NCBI GenBank assembly: GCA_022494885.1
Contig: JAGVSM010004897.1
Span: 1-64,000, forward strand
Source of the DNA: Micrasema longulum
Taxonomy: Eukaryota; Arthropoda; Insecta; Trichoptera; Brachycentridae
Direction of reading: 5' to 3'
DNA: 64,000 nt
A program made the position numbers and the translations under genes. Below are positions 1-10,111 of this stretch, one piece after another. Within the stretch, counting starts at the first letter, position 1, and the number at the start of each line of letters is the position of its first letter. Below the pieces are notes generated by a model that saw nothing but the letters and a program-made list of their open reading frames with translations, was not told the origin of the DNA and did no database searches.

Positions 1-239
1 CACGGAAATATAAGTACATCGTTCTAAAATTTTCTCTCCGTATTTTGTATGGAAATTATTTCAACGCGAGGTTGTTATATAAACCTAATTAATTATTATA
101 ATTTTGTAAGCACCGCGGAGATAACAAAAATATACGAAATTGCGGAAAAAAAATCATTGAACTAATCGAAATTTTATTTTACAGAATATTGAAATATATT
201 TATAGGTTTTACTAAATCACTTTACGTATATGTAACATA
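1..239. other. AT-rich non-coding sequence, nothing recognised
   Basis: No open frame of note and no repeat shared with the rest of the window was recognised here. Confidence 0.5.
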
Positions 240-345
240 TTGTACCATGTTAAGGGGTTTCATCTTCTGCTCTGCAAAACCTACATCTAGATGTAGGAGT
301 TCAGAAAGGTTCATTTTGGCAAGGTGTATTTAAATAATATTTTTT
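240..345 (-). pseudogene. LINE C-terminal fragment (CCHC region), decayed
   Basis: Read on the minus strand this stretch resembles 54421-54485, where AACCTTTCCGAAAC and TAGATGTAGGTTCTGCA precede a CRFC...H...C zinc-knuckle typical of the C-terminus of R1-type LINEs. The frame is broken here and only the nucleotide similarity is convincing. Confidence 0.4.
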
Positions 346-829
346 ATAAAATCTGTACCTTTGAGCATGGATTGGCAACCTTTGTTGCAAGAAAACCAAA
401 TATTTCAGATCGGAGATCATTGCAACCCGCAATAGGAAAACATTTCATTTTTTCACATTTTTAAAATAAATTAATAAAATACTGTCGAGTGAAAAAAAAG
501 TTTTTTGCCACTAAAATATTTTTAAATCTGTAATTTTAAATTCCCGCAAAAACAATCATTTCAGTGGCCGCGCCGCTGATAGGTCACGATTCATGTTAAT
601 TTTGAACTTTGCTCCTAACCCTATAATTTTTTATAAAATATCGTCACGAATCTTGGCGTCGCAATTATTAATGCCGAACATGTCGCGTTTTTCCAGTGGC
701 ATATTTTTGTTACAATTTCTTTTATAAAATCATGATTTTGCAAATTCAATCAATTATTCTAAATTAATTTCATATATTTTTATCGGTAGAATAGTTTTAA
801 GTGTTAAATAAAATACACAATGAAATAAA
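346..829. other. Non-coding; short dispersed repeat near 640-700
   Basis: No gene. On the minus strand, 640-695 (AAAAACGCGAC ... GACGCCAAGATTCGT) matches 10112-10160 on the plus strand, so a short unnamed dispersed repeat is present. Nothing else was recognised. Confidence 0.4.
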
Positions 830-1075
830 AGGTGTAGTGGTCAGCGCATTTTTCCACCATGCAAGAGGTCTCGGATTCCCGACATGGTTAACATGAAATA
901 TTTATTTTAAAAGTTGTTTTTACACTAGAATATTTTAGAGACCCTTGACTGGCACCTGAAGGGTATGATTGATCACCTTACCTTCACGCAAAAAAAAATG
1001 ATGAAGATACGCTGCAATTGGTGTATCAATGCAGTACTCTATGCGCCATTAGGTGCGGAAAGGGAATAATGATGA
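830..1075 (+). mobile_element. tRNA-derived SINE, copy 1
   Basis: The head GTGTAGTGGTCAGCGCAT and the B-box-like GGATTCCCGACATGGTT match the better copy at 3794-4033. The body and the 3' end (CCATTAGGTGCGGAAAGGGA followed by ATGATGA) match too. The first few bases of the head have been lost. It is a pol III-type retroposon, not a working tRNA gene. Confidence 0.75.
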
Positions 1076-1294
1076 ATAAAATGTTATACTATTCGTAAAA
1101 CTTATATGTAACAGTTCTTCTTAGGAACTTTAACTAATTAACTATAAAAAAATGACAATAATATAAGTATAAAATATCTTAGAACTACTAACTATAGTCA
1201 ACAAATCTTAAATTAAATCTAGTCTTTATTTTTTATGTTAGGCAATACAATAAATGGTTATTTGAATGAACGGCATACACTAGTGGTTCAAAGT

Positions 1295-1425
1295 GGAGTT
1301 CTAGTGCAAACCCTGATTATGGGAGCGAAGTATGGAATTGGAAAATTAAGATGAAAGTAGGTTAAATGCTGTCGAAACGTGATCTCTCGGGCGAATTTGT
1401 AGTAAAGTGATGTAAAAATTCTCTT
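1295..1425 (+). pseudogene. RTE-like LINE fragment, upstream half
   Basis: TATGGGAGCGAAGTATGGAA and the following bases match the RTE-like copies at 54110-54225 and 61690-61790, which encode LVPTLMYGSEVWxWKN...ESRLNAVEMRSL. The reading frame is broken here. The same element resumes at about 2185, so the two parts were separated by an insertion of roughly 760 bp. Confidence 0.65.
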
Positions 1426-1429
1426 GAAA

Positions 1430-2180
1430 GAGTCCAAAAAAATTCTTACGGTTTATAAATTTTGAACTTAGAATCAGTCATGAATTTTTAAATTACGATT
1501 TTTTACTAAAAACATTAAATTTGTTAAAATTTAACGATAGAAGAAAAATTATAGACCTTTTAAATTGATTCAAAATTGTAAATTCAATATGGGATTGCCC
1601 TGAACTATTATCTCTCATCAACTTCAGGGTGCCTGGAAGAACGACTAGACAGGTGCCACCGTTTTTTAGCAACAATTCACGGACAGTGTATACTTGTAAT
1701 GCCGTATTAAACAGACTTCATGAACTCGGCAATAGTTATTCCCACGTATCTGATATATTTAGTGTAGGGTATTGTTCCTATAGAACAAACCTTTTGAACT
1801 TTTTCAAAGATGGTAAATGATAATTATATTTATTTTTTCATGCATTTCATAATATATACAGTTTTTTGTTCACTTTGCCCAGCTGTATGAAACAGTTTTT
1901 ATGATTTTCTTGTCGTATTACTGTAGAATGTTTTTTTTTTTTTTTTTACATTTATTCTTGAATTATTTAAACTTTCTACTGAATATGCTGTATAATTTTT
2001 AGGTTTATTTTTTAAATATAACTCTTGTATAAGTTTAAGGTTTAAATTTTTTTTAAACATAAATCTTGTATCTAAGGAAATTTATGTTTTTTTAAATAAA
2101 AAAAAATATGTATTAAGCCAAATATGTTAGTATTAATAATTTTTGTAAAAGGCAGATTTGCCATTTATGTTAGTAAAATA
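1430..2180 (+). pseudogene. LINE 3' fragment inserted into the RTE-like copy
   Basis: A frame at 1629-1820 reads RTTRQVPPFF...NRLHELGNSYSHVSDIF, like the C-terminal tails of jockey/CR1-type LINEs elsewhere in the window (compare IPRLHRLGNTY at 26775). It is followed by an A/T-rich 3' UTR and an A-rich tail near 2095-2110. The insertion lies between two halves of an RTE-like element. GTAAAA occurs at both edges and may be the target duplication. Confidence 0.55.
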
Positions 2181-2184
2181 AAAT

Positions 2185-2505
2185 GATAGGTCCACAAATG
2201 TCGATATACGTGAACTATATAAAGCTGAGACATACATGTTATCGACAGAATCAAGAAAGGGGTGCTGCGTTGGTTTGAACATGTAGAGCGAATGGACAGC
2301 GAAAGAACGGCTAAAAAGATCTGTGATGCGAATGTCGATGGATGCAAAAAACAAGGAAGACCGGGAAAGACATGGCGCGATCAAGTGCATCTAATACTTG
2401 AAGATGGACACGTCAATAGTAGGAATAATCGGCGTGCGTGCATGAGAAGATGTATGAATTTAGAGTTAGCGAAGTCTCTACCTATGCAAAGACAAAGTGA
2501 TTTTA
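2185..2505 (+). pseudogene. RTE-like LINE C-terminus
   Basis: The plus strand encodes TNVDIRELYKAET..., then VLRWFEHVERMDSERTAKK, then GRPGKTWRDQV and NNRRACMRRCMN. These are the conserved C-terminal blocks after the reverse transcriptase of RTE-type endonuclease-RT elements. There is a frameshift near 2245. The end of the same family (GCGTTCTATCCTCTCTGCC) reappears at 2748, so about 240 bp separates it from its 3' terminus. The copy is not functional. Confidence 0.8.
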
Positions 2506-2747
2506 ATTATTAGTTTATACATACATTTTTACAAAAATGGCACAAAAAACACTCAAATTCTGCTAGTACTAGGAGTAGGCTCAGTATATGAAAGGTCGGC
2601 AAGCCAGAAATATTAGCATGCCTAATGTCAATCGCAATCGGTTCCTATATGGGCAAATGCCTGTTCTAAGAAACCGATTTGCTACGGCAAATGTGGTTTT
2701 CGAATATAAAAATAATATTGAAGTAAAAGGAAAACAATTAAAGCCCG
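2506..2747 (+). other. Unidentified insert within the RTE-like copy
   Basis: This stretch separates ATGCAAAGACAAAGTGA from the expected continuation GTTGCGTTCTATCC, which is contiguous at 60415-60445. It carries a short open frame with no recognisable motif. It may be an insertion or a family variant. Confidence 0.35.
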
Positions 2748-2805
2748 TTGCGTTCTATCCTCTCTGCCTACTACCCCTGTTTGTTTTGTTTATTTGACAG
2801 TACCA
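2748..2805 (+). pseudogene. RTE-like LINE 3' terminus
   Basis: GCGTTCTATCCTCTCTGCCT followed by a TTTGTTTTGTTTATTTGA tail matches the 3' end of the RTE-like copy at 60435-60503. Confidence 0.6.
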
Positions 2806-3185
2806 TATGTCTTATTGTGTTGATTTTACATCCGAACGTAATCCGACACATTCTGACCGTAGGTTTTGGTCAATTTTTGGCCGAAATCGAAACCGCGGCT
2901 GAAACTCGTTTTATCGGCCGAAACCGAAGCTTCGGTCAGTCTCTATAAACAATACGTCTATGGGAATGTCTATTGTTTGCTGACGGAAACACAGTTGAAC
3001 GTACCCTGCTCACTGGTCATACATCGGACATTAGCAAACAATTATTGTTCCCTATGGAGGTCAGAGATTCAACACATTCGTGTTAGTCATTCGTTTCGTC
3101 CGAGTGAATAGACAGAGTACCTAAGTGAGCTAGGCACCTTTTTCTACATTTTACAATTTACTTGAATTGACGAAATATAATTTTC

Positions 3186-3480
3186 CCACGTATTTTACCG
3201 GGTTATCAAATCTGTTTTTTGCTATTCACATATATTTTCTTTACGTCCTTTACTATGTATTTTGTTTTTCCTACGTATTTTACCGGGTTATCAAATATGT
3301 TTTTTGCTATTCACATATATTTTCTTTACGTCCTTTACTATGTATTTTGTTTTTCCTACGTATTTTACCGGGTTATCAAATATGTTTTTTGCTATTCACA
3401 TATATTTTCTTTACGTCCTTTACTATGTTTCTTACTATGTATTTTGTTTTTACTACGTATTTTACCGGGTTATTAAAAAT
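3186..3480. repeat. 85-bp tandem repeat, about 3.5 copies
   Basis: The word ACGTATTTTACCGGGTTA starts at about 3188, 3273, 3358 and 3455. This gives periods of 85, 85 and 97 bp; the last unit carries a 12-bp internal extension. Overlapping open frames in all three forward phases are by-products of the repeat and are not genes. Confidence 0.9.
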
Positions 3481-3689
3481 GTTTTTTGAATATATTTTGG
3501 TCAATTTTTTTAACTATGTATTTTACCATGTTTTTTAATATGTTTACTACCTTTATTATTGTTTCCATCTATTAGATAGTTAGATAGTTAAAGCAACTTA
3601 GTAAAAATGTATAATTTTATGCATGACTATAATACGATAACAAATAAATAAAACAGTGTAAAATAAAGCTACATGTCTCGCAAAGTTAC

Positions 3690-3793
3690 TAATAATACTA
3701 TTTTTCCGAATGTTTGAGTTTACTGTTTTCCATATTGATGTGCCATATATATGTTTTTTTATTTTTTTTTCTGATCTGATCCTATATTCTGCT
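3690..3793 (+). mobile_element. LINE 3' UTR fragment, left part
   Basis: TTGAGTTTACTGTTTTCCAT and the following bases match 33795-33895. There the sequence continues directly into ATACTCATGTGTCTGTGTCA, whereas here a SINE separates the two halves. Confidence 0.6.
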
Positions 3794-4033
3794 GACGGCC
3801 TCGTGGTGTAATGGTCAGCGCATTTGCCTAGCATGCAAGAGGTCTCGGGTCCGATTCCCGACATGGTTGAAATGAAATATTTATTTAAAAGGGTGTTATC
3901 ACCCCAGAATATTTCACAGTCCCTGGATACCTGAAACGTAAGACTGATCAAAATTGATCTAAATATTCTATATTACCAATCCAGTGCCCTATACACCATT
4001 AGGTGTGGAAAGGGAATGATTATGATGATCGTT
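3794..4033 (+). mobile_element. tRNA-Ala-like SINE, best copy
   Basis: The head GGCCTCGTGGTGTAATGGTC (A box about 3804-3814), a tRNA-Ala-like anticodon region with TAGC, and the B box GGGTCCGATTCCC (3848-3860) are followed by a tRNA-unrelated body. The 3' end is CACCATTAGGTGTGGAAAGG with an ATGATTATGATGAT tail. It interrupts a LINE 3' UTR whose uninterrupted version lies at 33793-33955. TATATTCTG on the left and TTATTTGTGG on the right are possible degenerate target duplications. Confidence 0.85.
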
Positions 4034-4175
4034 TATTTGTGGCGGTATACTCATGTGTCTGTGTCAAGTAATTGCGCATCCCATCTCAACACAGGACTTT
4101 TAGTCCCATGGAGTTGGGAATTATGACTCAAATAATGTGCAATAAACGAAATGTGTGTAAATAAATAAATAAAAA
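4034..4175 (+). mobile_element. LINE 3' UTR fragment, right part
   Basis: ACTCATGTGTCTGTGTCAAG, then GGACTTTTAGTCCC (a small hairpin), then a tail of AAATAAATAAATAAA. Matching copies are at 33895-33960 and 35350-35420. This is the 3' end of a LINE whose coding part is not present here. Confidence 0.6.
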
Positions 4176-4570
4176 TTAACAAATAAATGCTGTTTGAGTA
4201 GATTTGATAGATTAATGGTATTAATCTTCTGTTGTCAACGGCTGAAGCAGAGAGATGATGTTCACAGAACCACGGAAAAATAGCCATTTTCATATTGCTT
4301 GCATATATTTCTGTAGATTTTCAGTGAAAATCAGTGCTCGCCTCTGCCAGATACTCGTACCTACATATAGGTACTATCAGTTTCACTTTTCATCTTTCAC
4401 TACATTACTTTCATTAGCTTCTTTATTTTTCACTTTTCGCATCAATTCTTTTAAATCGTTCACACAAAACAACTTTCCAATTTTAATAGGAATATTCGCG
4501 TTCTCGTAATAACCCAAATAAGTAAGCCGTAGATGACTGTACATGTTTTTTTTCATGCAAATCAAATCTT
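4176..4570. other. Non-coding, nothing recognised
   Basis: Short open frames exist on both strands but carry no motif. No repeat match to the rest of the window was seen. Confidence 0.4.
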
Positions 4571-5105
4571 CAATGTTAATAATAATGTTTGAATAATTTA
4601 TAAAGCGCCATTTTTGTGAAAATCACCCCAAGGGCGCTGTAAATAAATATTCCAACACGTCTCGCAGCTACAGAGCGCATGGACGGTTGGGATTCTAGTT
4701 CCTCGTCTCCAATTATGATATATTACAATTATGATGTACATGACCTAGAAAACAGAACGTCTTGCAGCTACAGGGCGCATGGAAAACAAGAAATCTAGCC
4801 CCTGTTTACATTTTTTTTTTAATTTTTTTTATTTGACAGTAAAGTTTAGAGTTTAATACCCGTGTGCAGAGACAAAACTTAAGGTGAGGAAAGTACATTC
4901 TAATTTCAAATGCAGAGAATAACCCGAAGGTGAAGACAATAGAATGTCCTTTCCTCACCTTAAGGTTTGTCTCTGCATACGGGTATAAGTGATATTTTAA
5001 CAACGAAATAAAAAGCAAATTTATAAAATTAGAATTTAGATAACAACAAGTCTTGCAGCTACTGAGTGCATGGAAGGTTGAAATTCTAGACCCCATTTAC
5101 TAAAT
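4571..5105 (-). mobile_element. Short element with L2-like 3' tail and repeated CATGCGC units
   Basis: On the minus strand the element holds repeated units around CATGCGCTCTGTAGCTGCAA (here near 4670, 4770 and 5050). It ends with AGCGCCCTTG...AATGGCGCTTTATAAA, a hairpin shared with the 3' end of the L2-like LINE at 32985-33790. It has no open frame and is probably mobilised in trans. A PIF-like MITE has inserted at 4857. Confidence 0.7.
4857..4985. mobile_element. 129-bp hairpin MITE, PIF/Harbinger-like
   Basis: The termini TACCCGTGTGCAGAGACAAA and its inverted partner form arms of about 48 bp that fold into one hairpin. It is flanked by TAA on both sides (4854-4856 and 4986-4988). The homologous unoccupied site at about 34255-34275 has a single TAA. 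A 3-bp TWA duplication is the signature of the PIF/Harbinger superfamily. It is non-coding. Confidence 0.75.
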
Positions 5106-5139
5106 TTAGGTATTTGATAGTTGATAACATTTACATAAT

Positions 5140-5345
5140 TTGTCTTTGTTTATATTGATGTGCCGTGTGTTATTATTGTTATTTATTATTATATTTTTTT
5201 TTACAATATACATAAGAGGTAAAACTGGGTATTCAAAAATTAAAGGATAATTACATAGCAATGAAATACATAGTAACAGTAAACACTGTAAACAAAAATA
5301 TCCCACAAAGGCATAGCCTGTTTGGGGGTATACAAGAAATGTTTT
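5140..5345 (-). mobile_element. LINE 3' tail fragment
   Basis: On the minus strand it runs from ATTTCTTGTATACCCCCAAA through CTCTTATGTATATTGTAAAA to an A/T-rich simple tail. A second copy lies at 22362-22520. No RT motifs remain. Confidence 0.5.
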
Positions 5346-5389
5346 TAAAAAAAATGTTAGAAGTATATTTTAAAACTAATCAGCTCTTC

Positions 5390-5590
5390 GACTACCCCTA
5401 TGCAAAGAATCACGTCAATCAATCGCTCCGTTACGACATGAAAGAATGATTTTTTCAACAATTTTCCCAAGGGAGTGATAATTTATTTTCGGAACGAAAA
5501 ATAGGCTATTTCACATTTCATCTCTCAGGCCATCCCTATGCAAAAACTCGCGTCAATCGGTCGCTCTGTTGCAACGTGAAGGAAACACAA
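5390..5590 (+). repeat. Degenerate direct repeat, about 130-bp spacing
   Basis: CTATGCAAAGAATCACGTCA at about 5399 and CTATGCAAAAACTCGCGTCA at about 5536 begin two related blocks of roughly 50 bp, including CGCTCYGTTRCRACRTGAA. Function is unknown; probably part of an old transposon. Confidence 0.5.
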
Positions 5591-5625
5591 ACAAAAAAAA
5601 AACACACTTTCACATTTATAATATT

Positions 5626-5785
5626 CATCATTATCATTCCCTTTCCACACCTAATGGTGCATAGGACACCGCATTAGTACACCTATAACAGTGAATCCTG
5701 ATTACTTTTGTAACATGAAGGTAAGATGATCAGTTTAACGCTTCAGGTACCAGTAAAGTCAATTAAATTGAATATTTTTTGCCTT
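5626..5785 (-). mobile_element. SINE 3' fragment, copy 3
   Basis: The reverse complement of CATTATCATTCCCTTTCCAC followed by CACCTAATGGTGCATAGG matches the 3' half of the tRNA-Ala-like SINE at 3794-4033. The tRNA head is missing (5'-truncated). Confidence 0.7.
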
Positions 5786-6004
5786 AAGGATCATAAACAA
5801 AGTATTTCGGGTTGACTTATGAATTGATATAATAATATTTTAATGAGTTTAAGTACTGTACAATGTATATTTTATTTTCAACTGTCCCATTTTTCGTGAG
5901 TTTATTTTTTGTCGAAGATGAATTAAATATGAAAATGGTCTATGAGTAATTTCAAACCATTTGATATAAAGCAAAAAGCAGTAAAAAAAATATTCCAGAA
6001 CGAA

Positions 6005-6085
6005 AAATGCGTTTTTTGTATGTCGCGAAAGTGATAAAACCGGTCACTGGATATTTCAAATTTGTTGATTAAAGTATTACTCGTT
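6005..6085 (+). mobile_element. Decayed hammerhead-bearing repeat fragment
   Basis: TGTCGCGAAAGTGATAAAAC, then CGGTCACTGGATATTTCAAA, matches the better-preserved units at 42153-42292. GAAAC of the hammerhead core has mutated to AAAAC here, so any ribozyme is dead. Confidence 0.55.
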
Positions 6086-6205
6086 TTTTATTTTCTCTAA
6101 TAAACAACAAGAAAATATGACATAAGAAAAAACATTTACAAAGAAAAAAAAACAAAATTAAAACAGAAGATAAAGAAATTTGTGTTAAACAACTTATAAA
6201 TTCAA

Positions 6206-7025
6206 CAATGTTTGATTATGTCCAAATGCTTGCAGACTGGCTGGATTTCCTCCCTAGGGAGTTGTTCATATTTAAATTTATTTCAACAGAGAGGAAAAAA
6301 TTTTGAGAAGGGAATATGGAAGTCTAGGCATTTACAGGGCTTATGACCTGTCATTGGCTGGTTTAAGTGGCCACTTTACACACTGTGTAACATTCACCAT
6401 TCTGCCCATGTTTGAACATCCACATTTCTCAACTCTTCCATCTGTTGACTTTTGTGAAGTAAAAGAGCTGAAACCTTTATCACGTGGGTGAGATTCATCC
6501 GGCTGAACCAAATCACCTACTAGGCAACGCCTGAAAACAATTTTTCAATTTTTATACTTCTTCTTTTACCAGGTAGTAATTCAACAATGTTTGAGGATGT
6601 TCAAACATAGGCAGAATGGTGAATGTTACACAGTGTGTAAAGTGGCCACTTAAACCAGCCAATGACAGGTCATAAGCCCTGTAAATGCCTAGACTTCCAC
6701 ATTCCCTTCTCAAAATTTTTTCCCTCTCTGTTGAAATAAATTTAAATATAAACTTATAAATTAATTATGTAGGTATATGTGAACAATGTTTTCAGTATGT
6801 TCAACATTTTCCCTCTCTGTTGCAACAAATTTAGATCTAAATAACTCCCTAGGGAGGAAATCCAACCTGTCTGCAAACATTTGGACATACTCAAAACATT
6901 GTTGATTAAACTAACTGGTATAAGAAAAACTATAAAAAAAAATAAAAAAGGTTTTTAGGCGTTGCCTAGTAGGTGAATTGGTTCGGCAAGATGAATCTCA
7001 TGCACATGATAAAGGTTTCAGCTCT
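6206..7025. repeat. Family M cluster, one forward and inverted partial units
   Basis: A complete unit runs forward from TTCAACAATGTTTGATTATG (6206) through GGAATATGGAAGTCTAGGCA (6312) and AGGCAACGCCTGAAAAC to the next TTCAACAATG near 6580. It is followed by inverted partial units to about 7025. The unit contains the palindromes AAGTGGCCACTT and TTACACACTGTGTAA. A 62-codon frame here (6303-6491) recurs in other copies; coding status is unproven. Confidence 0.75.
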
Positions 7026-7283
7026 TTTATTTATTTATTTATTCACACTCTTTATCAAAATACAATTCCATGTTCACTTTGCCCAGCTAACAAGGGTACA
7101 TACCCCGTTCCAAGCTAGGCAATTACATTATAATTACTGATAATAGTTAACAAATTAATATAGAGCACAGACAAACAAAATATAAACTTATTCGGATACA
7201 CATTTTGATTCATATACATACAGACATACACATATATACACACATATATATAAATATACACATATATACACATGTACATACAC
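7026..7283 (-). mobile_element. LINE 3' tail inserted in family M
   Basis: On the minus strand GGGGTATGTACCC (hairpin), then TAGCTGGGCAAAGTGAACAT, end in an AATAAATAAATAAAT tail. The flanking M sequence CAGCTCTTTT | ACTTCACAAAAG is contiguous in intact M copies (29910-29935), so this is an insertion of about 255 bp. It includes a degenerate (ACATATATA) microsatellite. Confidence 0.65.
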
Positions 7284-7720
7284 ACTTACTTCACAAAAGT
7301 CAATAGATGGAAGAGTTGAGGAAAAGCGGATGTTTAAACATGGGCAGAATGGTGAATGTTACACAGTGTGTAAAGTGGCCACTTAAATCAGCCAATGACA
7401 GGTCATAAGCCCTGTGAATGCCTAGACTTCCATGTTCCCTTTTCAAAAATGTATGAATAAAATAAACATGTAAGGCAGTAAGAAAATTGATTATGAAGAA
7501 GAAAAAAACAAAATTAAAGCAGAAGGCAAAGAAATTTGTGGTAAACAACTTATAAATGAATGATGTTTAAACATAAGTAGAATGGTGAATGTTACGCAGT
7601 GTGTAAAGTGGCCACTTAAACCAATGACAGGTCTTAAGCCCTGTAAATGCCTAGACTTCCATGTCCCCTTCTTATGAATGTTTTCCCTCTCTGTTGCAAT
7701 AAATTTTTAATGAATTATTT
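7284..7720 (-). repeat. Family M, inverted units
   Basis: Two partial M units in reverse orientation, each with AGTGGCCACTTAAA and CATAAGCCCTGTRAATGCC. The unit at 7300-7548 keeps the recurrent short frame (EHGSLGIHRAYDLSLADLSG). Confidence 0.75.
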
Positions 7721-8510
7721 TTATATTTTTATTATTAGAGCACATATAAGATTGTGTTTATATGTGCCCTATGATTCAAAATAAAATAAATAAAAAAAAA
7801 CATTATGATGCATTGTCTCTGTCACTCCAGTATATTTTTTCGTAATTTATACTTAAGTTATGGGTTTAAGTGTTAATGATTTTTTTTCTGCCTACTTAAA
7901 CTTTTTAACCATTTTCTATTTACCTATTCGTGTTTTGTATTTTATGTTTGTAATTTTATACGTTGTTAAAGGTATTTGATTTTTTTTTCACAGAGTCTTT
8001 GTTCAATAAAATATACACATTATTACAACATTGATACAATAATACAAAATATTAAAATATATTTTGTCACGATAAACTATTTAATAATAGTTTGTCATCG
8101 GGTGCTCAGACATCAGTTTTAATTAATAATCAAATAAAAGGGTACATACATAATACTGTATTCGTGTAAAATAATGAACGTATATGATTTTGTTTTTTAT
8201 GCTTTGAAAAATACTATTAGGAAGAAAAAACTCAAGAAAACCAGATAAAAATGGTTTAAAGAAATGTTTTTTAAAAGAAAGAAAATAGAGTAAAATAATA
8301 CAATTAAAATTAAAGAATAGCCATTTACTTGAATTTATTTTAAACATAGGAAAAATATATAAACACATTTATAAATAGTGTGTGCTCATAAATGTCATCA
8401 AAACAAGATACAAAATAAATCAAAGTAAATCGAAAATTTTAATTCATATCTACAGAAAAAAATTAATAATAAGAAAATTAAAAGTGAAGTAAATGATGAA
8501 CTATTTTTTT
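7721..8510. other. Non-coding AT-rich; presumptive intron or downstream flank of the 8546-8693 exon
   Basis: No recognisable exon continuation, repeat or RNA gene. A short minus-strand frame at 8123-8368 is low-complexity. Confidence 0.4.
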
Positions 8511-8545
8511 TTAATTCCCAGTAAATAGTACAGATATGGATTTAC

Positions 8546-8693
8546 CTCTGAGTACATCGGCTGGGATTAATCTCCTGTAAGTTTTGACGCCATCTACCAC
8601 CTTCTCTTCGTTCTTTTCTTCTTTCTTCTTGTCTTCGCTACTGACCACGGCTACGACGGCCAGGGAAACGAGGAAAACGGCGGCGAACTTCAT
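8546..8693 (-). CDS. First coding exon of a small secreted protein, possibly SVWC/Vago-like
   Basis: The ATG at 8693-8691 opens a classical signal peptide (MKFAAVFLVSLAVVAVVSS, predicted cleavage near residue 19). A charged stretch rich in Lys and Glu follows, and then KTYRRLIPADVLR. The open frame could run to 8511, but a strong splice donor (exon G, intron GTAAAT) falls right after the VLR codons at 8546/8545. I therefore end the exon there, with a phase-1 junction. From memory of the family, RRLIPADVLR followed by Asp-Phe-Pro-Gly occurs in arthropod single-domain von Willebrand type C (Vago-like) secreted proteins, and the split codon G|NN would allow that Asp. This is inference. No downstream exon with Cys-rich SVWC motifs was found between 1 and 8545. 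If unspliced, the product would be a 60-residue peptide. Confidence 0.7.
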
Positions 8694-8782
8694 TTCTGCT
8701 GTTTTGTTGATTTTACAACGTTGTCACTTGAACGCGAAAGCTGGACGCTTTGACCCGGAGCGGAGGAAGATCAATTCCGACT
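8694..8782 (-). promoter_or_regulatory. 5' leader of the secreted-protein gene
   Basis: About 89 bases between the proposed transcription start and the ATG, GC-rich compared with its surroundings and without an upstream ATG on the minus strand that I could see. The start site is chosen because CCAGTC, close to the arthropod initiator, has its A at 8782. Confidence 0.5.
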
Positions 8783-8815
8783 GGTGGTCTCCGGACTGAG
8801 GAGGTCCTTATATAG
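8780..8815 (-). promoter_or_regulatory. Core promoter: TATA box and initiator
   Basis: On the minus strand TATATAAGG begins at 8814, and an initiator-like CAGT has its A at 8782, a spacing of 32 bases that fits TATA-dependent transcription. An alternative TCAGT at 8799-8795 is too close to the TATA box. The surrounding 8570-8900 is unusually GC-rich for this window, consistent with a live gene start. Confidence 0.7.
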
Positions 8816-9044
8816 AGAAGCCCGCGGTGGAAACTGTAGGCGAGCGGCGGGGGGCCGAATGAATGGCACGAAACGAACGATCGGATGGTTAATGGTGTCG
8901 TGCAAAAATGTGTCAAGCCACAAAATCGAAAAAAAATAGATGGCGTTAGAATCATAATGCAAAACTATTTATTTTTCTTTAGTAGAATCAATAATAAGAT
9001 AAGGTATAAAGTCGTGGGGACATTCGACTTAAACTAATATTAAA

Positions 9045-9720
9045 ATGATCCAGGGTCTACAGTACTCAATAGTTAAGCGAATTGTACCTACAGAGATTTA
9101 CGAACAAAGAAGTAATAATGATCTCCTGTACAAAACAATCAAAACTCTGCCTGTTCGAGGACTGCTGTGGCTTTGCATCATTTTGGAACAATTTTATAGT
9201 AATACATTCAAGTTTCCTCTCAAACATAACCATAATACACGCTTCACGTCTAATGATGGCTTGGTAGTACCAAAAGTATGTAATAAATATGGAAATAGAA
9301 CTCTCAAATATTTAGTACCTAGAATTTTTAATTTATTACCAAAAGAACTTAAATTTAACTCACATTGTAACAAGCGCAAAATAAGAGAGTGGCTACTCGA
9401 TCAAGAGTTTATATATGAATAGTAGCTTAAGTGTAAATATTTTAATTTTTCAATTATTTTCTTGTATTTAAAAAATAAATTTATATATTATTATTTGTAT
9501 AAACATGTTTATTCTGATCTTTCCGGCTGTTAATTTTTAATTTTTATATGGTATTCATTGTTTTTATGAATGTAAATAATATTATTAAGTTAGTATAAAT
9601 ATAATCTTCACCAACAAGCTACAAATAGTGGCTTCGTGGGATTTTAGTTTTGGTAAAAATATAACAAGTGCATTTTTGTTTTTTAATTGTAAAAATGTAA
9701 ACTATTGAATAAAAAAAAAT
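9045..9720 (+). pseudogene. LINE C-terminus with 3' UTR and terminal hairpin
   Basis: The frame 9045-9422 encodes the C-terminal tail after the reverse transcriptase (HNHNTRFTSNDGLVVPKVCN, then RTLKYLVPRIFNLLPKELK, ending DQEFIYE). This is the pattern of jockey/CR1-type LINEs, and the tail is related to the copy at 16915-17060. About 190 bp after the stop comes CACCAACAAGCTACAAATAG then TGGCTTCGTGGG. It folds with CCACC/GGTGG-like and AAGC/GCTT pairing. A second copy of this 3' block is at 50908-50965. An A-rich tail ends near 9725. The element is 5'-truncated and has no RT catalytic part. Confidence 0.75.
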
Positions 9721-9725
9721 AAAAA

Positions 9726-10111
9726 AGTGATACTCTTATTTTGAAAAAATACTTCAATGAGTTTGAACTTACGAATTCTTTGTAATACCTTGGTGTGTTA
9801 ACCAAAAACCATGCTACTGGACTAGAAACAATTGAATAACACTGCTTTAAGATGCTTAACGTATTGTTGCAGATTAATTTGTGGCTAACATGTTAACAAT
9901 ATTGTAAAAATGTGTTGTACCCGCAAAAGACGCTTTCTTTGCCAAAATTGTCACAGCAAAAGGAAAATATTACATGCTACAAATACCGATAAAAATATAC
10001 GAAATGGATTTGGAATAATTTATTGTATTTTCAAAATCAATATAAATATTATGGAGAAATGTTTTCATACATAAATGTAAAAAAGAAATTCAATAAAAAT
10101 ACGTTCGTAGA
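9726..10111. other. Non-coding, nothing recognised
   Basis: No open frame or repeat relation was recognised. Confidence 0.4.

Noticed and set aside
3167..3538. Three overlapping plus-strand frames with repeated Tyr/Phe-rich segments
   Set aside because: They arise from an 85-bp tandem repeat open in all phases, so they are not evidence of coding.
3794..3866. Possible tRNA-Ala gene
   Set aside because: The acceptor ends do not pair, and the same head plus body recurs at 830, so it is a SINE.
6303..6491. Annotating the recurrent family M frame as a gene in each copy
   Set aside because: Near-identical DNA would keep any frame open; without evidence of selection it is left as a finding only.
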